NCBI RefSeq assembly: GCF_008370345.1
Contig: NZ_VTUU01000005.1
Location: forward strand, 62,001 to 126,000
Origin: Marinobacter salinexigens
GTDB lineage: Bacteria > Pseudomonadota > Gammaproteobacteria > Pseudomonadales > Oleiphilaceae
Reading direction: 5' to 3'
Length of the DNA: 64,000 bases
Shown here: positions 54,104 through 62,555 of the stretch, in pieces
How positions within the stretch are numbered: the first letter of the stretch is position 1
Layout: every line of letters starts with the position of its first letter
Notes under the pieces: generated by a model
Database searches by the model: none
Told to the model about the DNA's origin: nothing
Seen by the model: the letters and a program-made list of their open reading frames with translations, nothing else
Translations under genes and position numbers: made by a program

Positions 54104-54450
54104 ATGAGGCAGGGCAACAAGAGCGTACTAATCCTTGGTAGCTACGGAGCTGCAGGGGCGGCTATTGCAACACTCTTGGGCAACGGATCGACAGCGACAT
54201 TGTCTTGGCAGGCCGGTCGCTGGAAAAAGGGCGTGAACGGGCGGAACAATTAGATCGCCCGGGGAATACCGGGCAGAGCTGGCATCAAATTAACAAGGTG
54301 GTGTCCGGTTTAGCGGGGGCCACCACAGGGAGCGAACAGAAGAATTTAGTGAATGACCTGGCGTCAGACGGAAAGCGCTTCCGTGCCCACGACGCGATGT
54401 ACGAAGACAGCCGCTTATATTCAAGTTCAATTCAGTGTCAAAGGATATAA
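54104..54450 (+). pseudogene. Frameshifted, truncated saccharopine-dehydrogenase-like Rossmann gene
   Basis: The first frame, from ATG 54104, encodes VLILGSYGAAGAAIATLL, a typical NAD(P)-binding beta-alpha start, then stops at 54252. The continuation AGRSLEKGRERAEQLD is found in another frame (from 54205), so a frameshift lies near 54200. The remaining frame ends at 54450 after residues unlike the family, which is normally over 350 residues. The gene is therefore both shifted and truncated. It stands behind a MerR-type operator. Confidence 0.7.
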
Positions 54451-54595
54451 TAAAAGGTTTTGGTTTTAGGTTGTTGAAATACAAAGAAAAAATTTAAAAA
54501 TGTAACAACTCTGCAATAAGTGCAAAGCACCATCTACTCAGCATTTGAAAGACTTCAAGTGTCATTTTGAATCTATCTAATCTGAAGAGGTGTCC

Positions 54596-55585
54596 ATGAA
54601 AAAGTGTCTATCAATGTTGGTGTTTGGTGGGGTTGCAGTAACTTCAATGAATGCACTAGCGGGGGAAGGTCCTATCCTGTACGGCAAAGCCAATGTTTCG
54701 TATGAAAACCAGGACGACGGTAATAGCGATACCTGGAAGCTCCAGAGTAATGCGTCCCGTCTGGGGGTAAAAGGGGCGCTCAATACCGACCTCGAAGGCT
54801 TGGAGGCGATCTACAAGGCAGAATTTGAAATATCGATTGATGATGGAGATAAGGATGGCCAGACTTTCTCGCAGCGTAATATTTACGGTGGCTTCAAGCA
54901 GGCGAACCTCGGTGCACTGATTGCGGGAAAATTTGACACACCTTTAAAGTCAGCGCAGGGCAAGGTTGACCAGTTCAACGACTTACAGGCGGATATAAAA
55001 AATATCATGGCTGGTGAAAATCGGACCAGCAACATTGTTCAATACAGTTCTCCACGTCTGTTTGATGCTGTGGGCGTTAGTGTTGCCGTCATCCCGGGTG
55101 AAGAGCAGTCAGCTGGGGCAGAGAACGACGGACCTGCGGATGCAGTTTCCAGCTCTTTTACGTTTGAGAATGATCGTTTTTACGGAAGTATTGCCTACGA
55201 TTCTGATATCGAAGATTCACTGGAAGCCGATTCAAGTGGCGATAGTCGTCTTAATATCCTGCGAACCGTAGGGAAGGTCCGATTAAGCAACTTCGAGATC
55301 GGCGCAGTTTACCAGTTGGCAGAAGAAAGCGATGGCCCTGGAGAAGATACGTCTTATCTGGTTGGTGGTGCCGTTAATCTTGAGCGTTGGAAGATCAAGG
55401 CACAGTACGGACTGACCGAAGCCGAGACAACAAACGAGGAGCTAACCCTGCTGGCCTTGGGGCTCGATTATAAACTGGCGAGCAAGAGTAAGGTCTATGC
55501 GTATGTGTCTCAGGTGGAGGCGGACTTGGCCGACTCTGAGGACTCCACATTTGGTGTGGGCTTCGAGCATAAGTTTTCCATGTAG
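54596..55585 (+). CDS. Gram-negative general porin (OmpC-like)
   Basis: This 329-residue outer-membrane beta-barrel has a signal peptide (about 1-22, ending NALAGE). The N-terminus ILYGKANVSYENQDD, SRLGVKGALNTDLEGLEAIYKAEFEI, GQTFSQRNIYGGFKQANLGALIAGKFDTP and the final phenylalanine-containing FGVGFEHKFSM are typical of trimeric 16-strand porins. The ATG is chosen over a GTG two codons earlier. A terminator follows. Confidence 0.92.
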   Translation: MKKCLSMLVFGGVAVTSMNALAGEGPILYGKANVSYENQDDGNSDTWKLQSNASRLGVKGALNTDLEGLEAIYKAEFEISIDDGDKDGQTFSQRNIYGGFKQANLGALIAGKFDTPLKSAQGKVDQFNDLQADIKNIMAGENRTSNIVQYSSPRLFDAVGVSVAVIPGEEQSAGAENDGPADAVSSSFTFENDRFYGSIAYDSDIEDSLEADSSGDSRLNILRTVGKVRLSNFEIGAVYQLAEESDGPGEDTSYLVGGAVNLERWKIKAQYGLTEAETTNEELTLLALGLDYKLASKSKVYAYVSQVEADLADSEDSTFGVGFEHKFSM

Positions 55586-55702
55586 AGTCGAGCGTGATCG
55601 CTGAATACAGGGGGACCGACGTATCTGAAATCTTTTCCGGATTTCAAGCTCATTTAAGGTTCGTGTGAGAGTCTACTTGTGAGTTAACTAAGGTTATTTA
55701 AT

Positions 55703-55733
55703 GGCGGGAATGCTTCATTCTCGCCTTTTTTTT
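55703..55733 (+). terminator. Intrinsic terminator after the general porin gene
   Basis: GGCGGGAATG and CATTCTCGCC form a 10-bp stem (one G-T pair) with a 3-base loop, followed by T8. Confidence 0.9.
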
Positions 55734-55833
55734 GACCTTTAGTTCGTTGTTCTAGCTGGTTTTAAGATTTGCGCCACGATCCGTACGAATCGGATATCAC
55801 AAACAATTAAGAAAGAAACTGGAGGGGAATACG

Positions 55834-57240
55834 TTGAAGCGCAACATTCTGGCCACTGCGATTGCAGGGATGACAACACTGTCGGGAAGTTGGGCCGCGA
55901 CGGCAGCGGAGGTTGAATTCCACGGTGATATGGATAACCGCTTTCAGGCCTACACCAATCAAAGAGACTGGTTTGCTGGTGGTAACTCAGGTGGCGGTAC
56001 GCTGAAAGATGACGAGCCGACCGAGAGCTTCGGCGAGGTCAAATATCGCTTCTGGGCGAAGGCAACTTCCGACGACAAGAAAGTTACCGGTGTATTCGCG
56101 ACGGAGATTGGTGGCATCCGCTACGGTGAGGGGTCGGGTGGCGACTATTCCGGTGATGGTGTGAACATCGAAACACGGTGGGCTTATGTGGATTTCTTGG
56201 TGCCCAACACGCTAGACCAGCGCGTCTCGCTGGGCTTGCAGCCAGTGTCAGTGAACCGACATGTCTGGACTGAAACCGCCACAGCCGCTGTTTGGAAAGG
56301 CTCACTGGGCTCTGGATTTGACTATCAGTTGTTATGGGGGCGAGGTGACTCTTCCAATGAGAGCGGCGTCGACTCAGAACAGGACGAAGGCTGGGATGGC
56401 GCGGACAACTTCGCGATCAACCTGAACAAGCGTTACTCACCGAACCTGAGCGCGGGCCTATTCTATCTCTATCAGATGAATGATCAAATTGCTGAGGGAG
56501 TAGGTACGGTAAATAGCAGGGAGTATGAACTGAAGAGTATCGCTGATAACTCCAAATATTCCGTTTCCAGCTTTGGGGTGGAGATGGATTATGGTCAAGA
56601 GACGTCGCTAGGCCGCATGTTCGTGAAGGGTACGGTGATTGGCCAAAGCGGAACAATAGAAGGTGTAAATTTCGTCCCATTGAATGGTGCTACGAATCCC
56701 AATACGAACTATGACCTTTCGACCGTTCTGGGACGCGGCGAGCTCGGGCTGCAATTTGGACCAAACCAACTGACGTACACCGTGCTCTACGCATCGGGCG
56801 ATGGCAATGAGCAAGACGGGGACTTCGACGCCTTCATCGCCACGGATGTCGACTTCAGCGACAGTATGATTTTTCAGGAAAACATGACGAGCGATGACTA
56901 CTTCGCCGAAACGCCCTATATCCTCGACAAAGGGTATTTCATGAACAAGCTACAGCTCGATCATAAAGTAGCGGCCAATATTACGGTCAGCGGAATGATT
57001 GTCTACAACCGCTTGGCTGAGGACATTGCACTTGCCGATGGATCGTCCTCAAAAGATCTCGGACTGGAATTTGGCTCCAAGGTCTCGTACTTCCCATACC
57101 CTTCGCTTGAGCTGTCGGCAGAAGCTGCATACCTGGCATCAGGCGATGCCATGGATGCGCTGGAGGAAACTGCCTTACAGGACGGCAAAAGCGATCAGGA
57201 CATTGTTCATGTTGCCGGTCGGGTAAGGTACAAGTTCTAA
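55834..57240 (+). CDS. Outer-membrane porin-like beta-barrel protein
   Basis: This 468-residue protein has a signal peptide (about 1-25, ending ATAAEV). It consists of alternating amphipathic strands and ends VAGRVRYKF, with the C-terminal phenylalanine needed for barrel assembly. The early VEFHGDMDNRFQAYTNQRDWF and later FRFWAKA-type strands (here KYRFWAKATSDDKK) resemble the large porins of marine gammaproteobacteria with unassigned substrate. The start is TTG with GGAGGGG upstream. A terminator follows. Confidence 0.85.
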   Translation: MKRNILATAIAGMTTLSGSWAATAAEVEFHGDMDNRFQAYTNQRDWFAGGNSGGGTLKDDEPTESFGEVKYRFWAKATSDDKKVTGVFATEIGGIRYGEGSGGDYSGDGVNIETRWAYVDFLVPNTLDQRVSLGLQPVSVNRHVWTETATAAVWKGSLGSGFDYQLLWGRGDSSNESGVDSEQDEGWDGADNFAINLNKRYSPNLSAGLFYLYQMNDQIAEGVGTVNSREYELKSIADNSKYSVSSFGVEMDYGQETSLGRMFVKGTVIGQSGTIEGVNFVPLNGATNPNTNYDLSTVLGRGELGLQFGPNQLTYTVLYASGDGNEQDGDFDAFIATDVDFSDSMIFQENMTSDDYFAETPYILDKGYFMNKLQLDHKVAANITVSGMIVYNRLAEDIALADGSSSKDLGLEFGSKVSYFPYPSLELSAEAAYLASGDAMDALEETALQDGKSDQDIVHVAGRVRYKF

Positions 57241-57246
57241 CAAGAA

Positions 57247-57275
57247 CGGGGTGGTGGGAGCGCCACCCCGCTTTT
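57247..57275 (+). terminator. Intrinsic terminator after the second porin-like gene
   Basis: CGGGGTGG pairs with CCACCCCG around 8 bases and is followed by CTTTTG, 7 bases past the stop. Confidence 0.8.
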
Positions 57276-57313
57276 GTTATACGAAATGAATCCGCATTAA
57301 GTGACTTTTTCCT

Positions 57314-58852
57314 ATGATGACTCGTTCTGCAGTATTTGTGTTCCTGATGCTACTACTAGCTGGTGCGGTACAGGCGGTTGAGCGTGAGCATCCAGCAAAG
57401 GCAAAGGTCATTCAGGTAGATCGTGATCAAAAAGTGCTTTCCCTCACAGTCGACGATGCCACTGTTGAGGTAGGTGATTTGTTTGTTGTGTTGCGGGAGC
57501 CTGATCATGCAGGCATCCCGGAGAAAAACCTTGCAGTCATCGGTATCGAGAGTATCGGAAAGGATCAAGCAGTAGGGAAAGTGCTGTTTGGAACGATGCC
57601 CTCCGTTGGCGCTGTATCGAAACGCTTCTACGGTATTCCGGCGGTGTTTACTGACAGAGTCGGCGATCCCACGCCGGTAACGCCGGCGTTGAAAGCCCGA
57701 TTTCCTGATCTTTTGTGGCGGGACGAGCCAGAGGCGTCAAACGATGTGCCATTGGTGCGCTTTCAAGTTACCGGGAGAGGTCAAGCCGTTGCGACCTACA
57801 ATAACACCTGGTTGGTCGGCATCGTACAGACCGATGCTGAAGCACATCGGGTAGGTTCAGTTGAGGGGGAGGCTTCATCGTCTCCATATGCGAAGCTGCC
57901 AATCAATGCAAAGTCGTTGTCCGCGTTTCGTTCTGGCAGCGATTACTATTTTGCGGCGGAGCATGGAAACAAACTCAGCTTTTTCCTTGTTGATTCCAGC
58001 GGGGCTGTTCAGAGCCTGGCGTCCATTGAGGTGCCCCGTCGGGAGAAAGTCATCCGAATGGACTGGTACGTTTCAGAGAACTCATATTACCTCATTTTGA
58101 ATCAGTGGAATGGCCGTAGTGTTTCAAGTTCTTTGATCCAGTTGGCCGAGGGGAAGGCTGAAACCATCGGTTTCATTCCCTTAATCTTGGGATTGCAGGA
58201 TTTGGACGCTGACGGTCGCCGGGAAACTATTCTCGGGCAGTCTTTCTACTCAGAGCAGGGGTTTGGTTCAGAGATCTATAAAATATCAATCTCACCGAAC
58301 GGGCCTGATCTTGAGAAGGCCGTTCATGAAGAATTAAGCCAGTACACGCCAGTGTTCCGGGTAATCGGTGCCGTTGTTCAGAACGAACCGAGACCTTTGA
58401 ATATGGTGACCGTCTCCCAAGGGAAGGTTTCATTTTTCCCTGCTGGCACCGAGGGCCCACATCTGGACTATGAGATTGGAAGCCGGGTGGCAGGCACGAG
58501 TATGACTTACGACGTGTCGCCTGAGTTGGTGTTTAGTCCGAGGCAAACACTATTTTTGCCGAACCTGCTCGTACGCTCCGGTGGGGACGCAGTTAATATC
58601 GGGATTCCACAGGAATCCAGTGCAGCCGAAGATATGATAGGTGTTTATGATACTCGAGTTGATTGGTTGACGCTGAGATCCGGGAAATCTCCCAAAACGC
58701 AGTCAACAAGTCTTCTAACGTCGGTTCCGGTGTCCCCCGTATCAGGCAATACAGAGTTATTCTTTATGTCGCCGGATGAAAACTCAGTTCAAAGTGACAG
58801 TTTTGACGTTGAGACGTTGGTGTATCGGGCTGCTATGCCTACTGGTCGCTGA
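57314..58852 (+). CDS. Secreted protein of unknown function
   Basis: This is a 512-residue protein with a signal peptide (about 1-21, ending AVQAVE). The N-terminal part (about 25-95) looks like a small beta-barrel (VIQVDRDQKVLSLTVDDATVEVGDLFVVLRE). From about 120 on there are repeated strands of about 45-60 residues including LQDLDADGRRETILGQSF, a pattern like the FG-GAP/VCBS calcium-binding loop, so a propeller is possible. No family is recognised. It converges on the kinase gene at 58883. Confidence 0.75.
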   Translation: MMTRSAVFVFLMLLLAGAVQAVEREHPAKAKVIQVDRDQKVLSLTVDDATVEVGDLFVVLREPDHAGIPEKNLAVIGIESIGKDQAVGKVLFGTMPSVGAVSKRFYGIPAVFTDRVGDPTPVTPALKARFPDLLWRDEPEASNDVPLVRFQVTGRGQAVATYNNTWLVGIVQTDAEAHRVGSVEGEASSSPYAKLPINAKSLSAFRSGSDYYFAAEHGNKLSFFLVDSSGAVQSLASIEVPRREKVIRMDWYVSENSYYLILNQWNGRSVSSSLIQLAEGKAETIGFIPLILGLQDLDADGRRETILGQSFYSEQGFGSEIYKISISPNGPDLEKAVHEELSQYTPVFRVIGAVVQNEPRPLNMVTVSQGKVSFFPAGTEGPHLDYEIGSRVAGTSMTYDVSPELVFSPRQTLFLPNLLVRSGGDAVNIGIPQESSAAEDMIGVYDTRVDWLTLRSGKSPKTQSTSLLTSVPVSPVSGNTELFFMSPDENSVQSDSFDVETLVYRAAMPTGR

Positions 58853-58882
58853 CTAAAGCTGGATAAGTTGCCCTTGTAGTCG

Positions 58883-60208
58883 TCAAATGCTTCTGGGAAG
58901 CTCGATTAGAACCCGAAGACCACCTTTGGGTGATAAAGAAAAATGCATGGCACCACCGTAGTCATTGATGATTTCCTCAACGATTGATAGGCCAAGGCCA
59001 TAGCCAGGGGTTTTTTCGTCCAGTCTTTTCTGGCGCTTGGTAAGATCGGCGAGTTGGTGTGACGCTACTCCGGGGCCGTCATCTTCAACAAGAATGGTCA
59101 AAGTGTCATCGTGAAGTTTCAAGTGTAGATGAACTTCCTGAGAGCACCATTTGCTTGCGTTATCAAGCACATTACCCAAGATCTCATTAAAATCACGCTC
59201 ATCAATTGGCCAGACAAGCTCTCTGGGTAATGTTTCTTGAAGATGGATCTGTTTGTAAGGATAGATTCGACTGACTACGTCCACCAGTGCCAGAGTTCTC
59301 TCAATGATCGGTGTCGCCTTTCCAATGTACTGACCGGACATTTCGGTTTTTCTCATTTGAGTGTCGATCAGCTCGTGCATTTCAGACAGTTGAGACTTAA
59401 TTTGACTCGCGATTGTGGTGGGAATGGCTTCGTCATTGATCATGGAGTTTATGACGGCAAGGGGGGTTTTTAAGCTATGAGAAATATCTGCGGCTAGGTG
59501 GCGTGAACGGGTAAGTTTTTTGTCGTACGACTCTAATAGACGATTAAGATGTTTGACAAGTTCATTGAATTCTTCAGGTACGTTCTCATCCAGTCTATTA
59601 CGCTCACCCTTTTTAAGCGACGTTAATTGGGAACTCATCATTTTTAAGGGTTTTAGTGCGATAGTTACCCCAATAAATATGATCATTGATATCGTAACGA
59701 GAATTGCAAAAGATATTATCCATATAAGAACGTGAATTTTGTCAAGCGTGTTTGGGGAGTAGGAGCTTTTTTCAATTATAGTAACGCTTAGTTTATCTTG
59801 TCTGTTATTAAATATTTTGTAATAGCCAAGGATTGAGCGATCATCATCCGATATGTGAAAAATTCCAGGCTTTTTGAACGATTCTACCACCTGTAATTTC
59901 GGTTTAATGTTCTCGCTTGTAAAACTCCGACCTTGACTGTCTTCGATGTGAACAGAATATTGAGACAATGAAAAATTTCTGAGAGAGGATTTTGTAATTT
60001 CTTCTTTATCATTTGTTAGCATCTTTGAGAGTCGGTTAGCTGCAGCCTCTAGCTGCTGCCTGTGAAGCTCGTCATGGATATAGTCGATTAAAAGGGTGTG
60101 TGAGAAGAATATTAGCCCGGTACACGCGAAACCCGTTAGTGTCAGGAAAGTAAGCAGTTTCCGTTTTATTGAAGGGCGTTGTTGTTTTCTGGACATGTTG
60201 TCTGCCAA
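58883..60208 (-). CDS. Sensor histidine kinase without adjacent response regulator
   Basis: This 441-residue membrane kinase is a paralogue of the one at 22635: the same architecture with two membrane helices (about 18-38 and 150-172), HAMP, the H-box ADISHSLKTPLAVINS, N-box NEILGNVLDNASKW, DDGPGV and GYGLGLSIV. The shared KRLDEKTPGYGLGL/LRLDEQTPGHGLGL stretch supports common origin. Its DNA is visibly more AT-rich than its neighbours, suggesting separate acquisition. No response-regulator gene lies next to it; it may act on the regulator at 23956, which is inference. Confidence 0.9.
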   Translation of the reverse strand: MADNMSRKQQRPSIKRKLLTFLTLTGFACTGLIFFSHTLLIDYIHDELHRQQLEAAANRLSKMLTNDKEEITKSSLRNFSLSQYSVHIEDSQGRSFTSENIKPKLQVVESFKKPGIFHISDDDRSILGYYKIFNNRQDKLSVTIIEKSSYSPNTLDKIHVLIWIISFAILVTISMIIFIGVTIALKPLKMMSSQLTSLKKGERNRLDENVPEEFNELVKHLNRLLESYDKKLTRSRHLAADISHSLKTPLAVINSMINDEAIPTTIASQIKSQLSEMHELIDTQMRKTEMSGQYIGKATPIIERTLALVDVVSRIYPYKQIHLQETLPRELVWPIDERDFNEILGNVLDNASKWCSQEVHLHLKLHDDTLTILVEDDGPGVASHQLADLTKRQKRLDEKTPGYGLGLSIVEEIINDYGGAMHFSLSPKGGLRVLIELPRSI

Positions 60209-60247
60209 GCAGGTGGTTAGAATTTGTTATCGACTAAATCTAGGCCT

Positions 60248-60277
60248 AAAAAAGCCGCACTACAAAAGTAGTGCGGC
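60248..60277 (-). terminator. Intrinsic terminator of small protein B
   Basis: GCCGCACTAC and GTAGTGCGGC pair perfectly around AAAA. On the minus strand a T6 run follows, between the small gene and the kinase gene, so kinase expression needs readthrough or its own promoter. Confidence 0.85.
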
Positions 60278-60382
60278 AAGACGGAATGGTGGAGACCATT
60301 CACGATGCAACTGGTTTTAAAATGTCGTGTGTCGACAAGTTTCTATTATTCAATCGAAAAAGCTATTGGTGCGACATTATTT

Positions 60383-60679
60383 CTAATGAATCAGCTGATC
60401 TTTTGAGAATTGGTCTGATTTAGATAGATTAATATCGCCCGACTTTATCATCTCGTGATAAATGTCGTCTTTATTCGATTGCATCAATTTTCGGCGAGCT
60501 TCCATGCCTACTTTAGATAAGGCTGCCTGAGTCATTACCCTATGCTGTCTCTTCATGTCCTGAACGCTGCTTTCGGATAGCATGTTTTGTGCCAGGTTGC
60601 CATCATTGGCCTCAGAGGCATGGAGACTTCCTGCCGCCAAGGTTAATGCTAGAGATGTGAGCAAGAGATGTTTTCTCAT
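60383..60679 (-). CDS. Small periplasmic protein, paralogue B
   Basis: This is a 98-residue protein with signal peptide (about 1-22, ending LHASE). The core DMKRQHRVMTQAALSKVGMEARRKLM aligns without gaps with the protein at 38199-38483 (14 of 26 identical by eye); outside this core the two differ. The ATG at 60679 follows AAAGGTGA. It lies upstream of the unpaired kinase gene in the same direction, as paralogue A lies next to cusCBA. No known family is recognised. Confidence 0.75.
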   Translation of the reverse strand: MRKHLLLTSLALTLAAGSLHASEANDGNLAQNMLSESSVQDMKRQHRVMTQAALSKVGMEARRKLMQSNKDDIYHEMIKSGDINLSKSDQFSKDQLIH

Positions 60680-60713
60680 AGAGTCACCTTTAAGTTGAAT
60701 GGTCTGCATCCCG

Positions 60714-60745
60714 ATGGAAACAGATGAACTTTAACTCAGCTTGAA
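60714..60745 (-). promoter_or_regulatory. Looser 11-bp-period box upstream of small protein B
   Basis: On the minus strand TTCAA-N6-TTAAA is followed by 10 bases (GTTCATCTGT) and TTCCAT at the -10 position. The sequence AAGTTCATCTG after the box is shared with the porin box at 60831. Confidence 0.45.
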
Positions 60746-60830
60746 AAAATAAAATTAGATGATGAAAAGGGCTCAGTTAGAAGAGCGGTTGCGATGGGGC
60801 GTTAATACAAAGGTATTAAGGGGGCTTTTT

Positions 60831-60862
60831 TTCAATTTCGTTTCAAGTTCATCTGCTATCAA
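60831..60862 (+). promoter_or_regulatory. Looser 11-bp-period box upstream of the DcaP-like porin
   Basis: TTCAA-N6-TTCAA (60831-60835, 60842-60846) is followed by 10 bases and TATCAA (60857-60862). The gene start is about 150 bases further, so the leader would be long. Confidence 0.5.
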
Positions 60863-61011
60863 TGGCGAGTCGTTGTTCTGGCGGAAAGTGCGAGATCAAT
60901 GAACAACTTACCGGTAGTGGCCGACAACTGAAGCGCATTAGCTGTCTGTTTGTTAAGGGCCAAATACCGGTCAGATGACATACAACGAAAGCTCATGGAG
61001 ACTGATTTACA

Positions 61012-62265
61012 ATGCAAACTAATAAACTCAGGCTAGCGATGAGAGCAACACTAGCGCTTGCGGTTACGGGTCTGCTGGCCCCGTCTGTTCATGCGCAATC
61101 TGCAACTGAACTTCAGACACAGATTAATGATTTGCAGCGCCAATTGGATGACATGGCGGAAAGTAAGGGGTCGGAAGGTTGGATGGTGCCTGGCACTAAC
61201 ACCACTGTAACAATCGGTGGCTATGTCAAGCTGGACATGATCTATGATTTTGATCAGGACATGGGAGACAGTCTGTTCGTAGCAGGTCTTGACACTGCTA
61301 ATAGCGAAAGCGACCCTTCATTCCGAGCCCATGCTCAACAATCACGGGTTCGCATTAAGACAACCACGCCAACCGACGTGGGCGATGTCAAAACGACCGT
61401 TGAAGGTGACTTCTTCGGTGGTGGCGGCAACGAAATTTTCTCGAACTCCAGAGGGCTGCGTCTTCGTCACGCTTATGGTGAGCTGAACGGTCTGCTCGCA
61501 GGTCAGACTTGGACCAACTTCATGCAGTTTACCGCCTATCCGTCCACCGTTGATTTTGACGGCCCTGTAGGTGTTTCGTTTATTCGTCAGGCACAGCTAC
61601 GCTACACCATGCCTCTGGGTGGCGGTGCTAATTTTTCAGTTTCCGCTGAGAATCCGGAAACAACGGGTTTTGACGGCTCTCGCGATAATGCGCCGGATCT
61701 AACCGCCAAATACAAGTGGGCCGGTAGTGCTGGTGGCATTGAAGTTGCCGGTCTTGCACGTTCGTTTCAGACTGACTCTGCCGCTGCTACGGGCGACGAT
61801 AACGCCTTTGGTTATGGCGTTTTGATTGCTGGTCGGCTAAACCTGACCGACACCACCACGGTCATGGCAGGGGCAATCTTTGGTGACGGCGTGGGTCGTT
61901 ACATTTATAGTTCCTTCAGCAATAATGATAGCAGCGCTAGCCGCACTGGTATTGGCGAGGCATACGTTGACGCCAACGGAAACCTTGAAACCATTGAGGC
62001 ATATGGCGCCAACGTTGCTATTAGTCAACAGTGGACGCCAAAGTTCTCCTCTGGTCTGTCTTATGGGCGCGTAGAGGGTGATCAGCCAGAAGATTTGTTC
62101 CCGAACTCCTTCGAAACTCTGCAAAGCGTTCACTTCAGCAACTTTTACAAAGTTGCTGACCCGGTAACGCTGGGATTGGAGCTTTCCTTCGCGGACAAAG
62201 AGCTGGCCAACGGCGAATCTGCTGACAACACTCGACTGCAACTGGCTGCACAGTTCGATTTTTAA
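61012..62265 (+). CDS. DcaP-like trimeric porin
   Basis: This 417-residue outer-membrane protein has a signal peptide (about 1-29, ending VHAQS). A short coiled-coil follows (ATELQTQINDLQRQLDDMAES, about 30-50), as in DcaP porins, where it trimerises the periplasmic end. The barrel contains TVTIGGYVKLDMIYDFD, SRVRIKTTTPTDVGDVKTTVEGDFF and ends LQLAAQFDF. DcaP-type porins take up dicarboxylates and similar anions. It stands alone with its own terminator. Confidence 0.9.
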   Translation: MQTNKLRLAMRATLALAVTGLLAPSVHAQSATELQTQINDLQRQLDDMAESKGSEGWMVPGTNTTVTIGGYVKLDMIYDFDQDMGDSLFVAGLDTANSESDPSFRAHAQQSRVRIKTTTPTDVGDVKTTVEGDFFGGGGNEIFSNSRGLRLRHAYGELNGLLAGQTWTNFMQFTAYPSTVDFDGPVGVSFIRQAQLRYTMPLGGGANFSVSAENPETTGFDGSRDNAPDLTAKYKWAGSAGGIEVAGLARSFQTDSAAATGDDNAFGYGVLIAGRLNLTDTTTVMAGAIFGDGVGRYIYSSFSNNDSSASRTGIGEAYVDANGNLETIEAYGANVAISQQWTPKFSSGLSYGRVEGDQPEDLFPNSFETLQSVHFSNFYKVADPVTLGLELSFADKELANGESADNTRLQLAAQFDF

Positions 62266-62298
62266 TCGTTCATAGTGTTGCTCCACACCATTGGACCC

Positions 62299-62330
62299 AA
62301 CGACGGGCTTAGATAAGCCCGTCGTTTTTT
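62299..62330 (+). terminator. Intrinsic terminator after the DcaP-like porin gene
   Basis: AACGACGGGCTTA and TAAGCCCGTCGTT form a 13-bp perfect stem with a 2-base tight loop, followed by a T run. Confidence 0.92.
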
Positions 62331-62457
62331 ATCTCCAGTTCCCTCCGATGCGCTGGATGAAGTTCTCCTCTTTTATCCCTTTCTTTCCCCGATTTTTGAC
62401 TATATCTCGCCATAGTTCCGTCGCACTCCGTACGAGTTAAGGTCTGATGACGCCGAA

Positions 62458-62489
62458 TTCAGACTGATTTAAAGGTCTATCTGTAGGGT
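62458..62489 (+). promoter_or_regulatory. Looser 11-bp-period box upstream of the CzcC-type gene
   Basis: TTCAG-N6-TTAAA (62458-62462, 62469-62473) is followed by 10 bases and TAGGGT as a weak -10. The gene begins at 62556. Confidence 0.45.
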
Positions 62490-62555
62490 CGTCCTGGCAT
62501 TTACGGCGAAAACGCTGATTCATGTATCTCAGTCAAATAGCCAGGATGATATTGA

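Noticed and set aside
55643..55658. TTCAA-N6-TTAAG pair upstream of the second porin-like gene
   Set aside because: Same period as the regulon box, but it lies before the terminator at 55703, with no good -10, so it would give only a ~50-nt transcript; probably coincidence.
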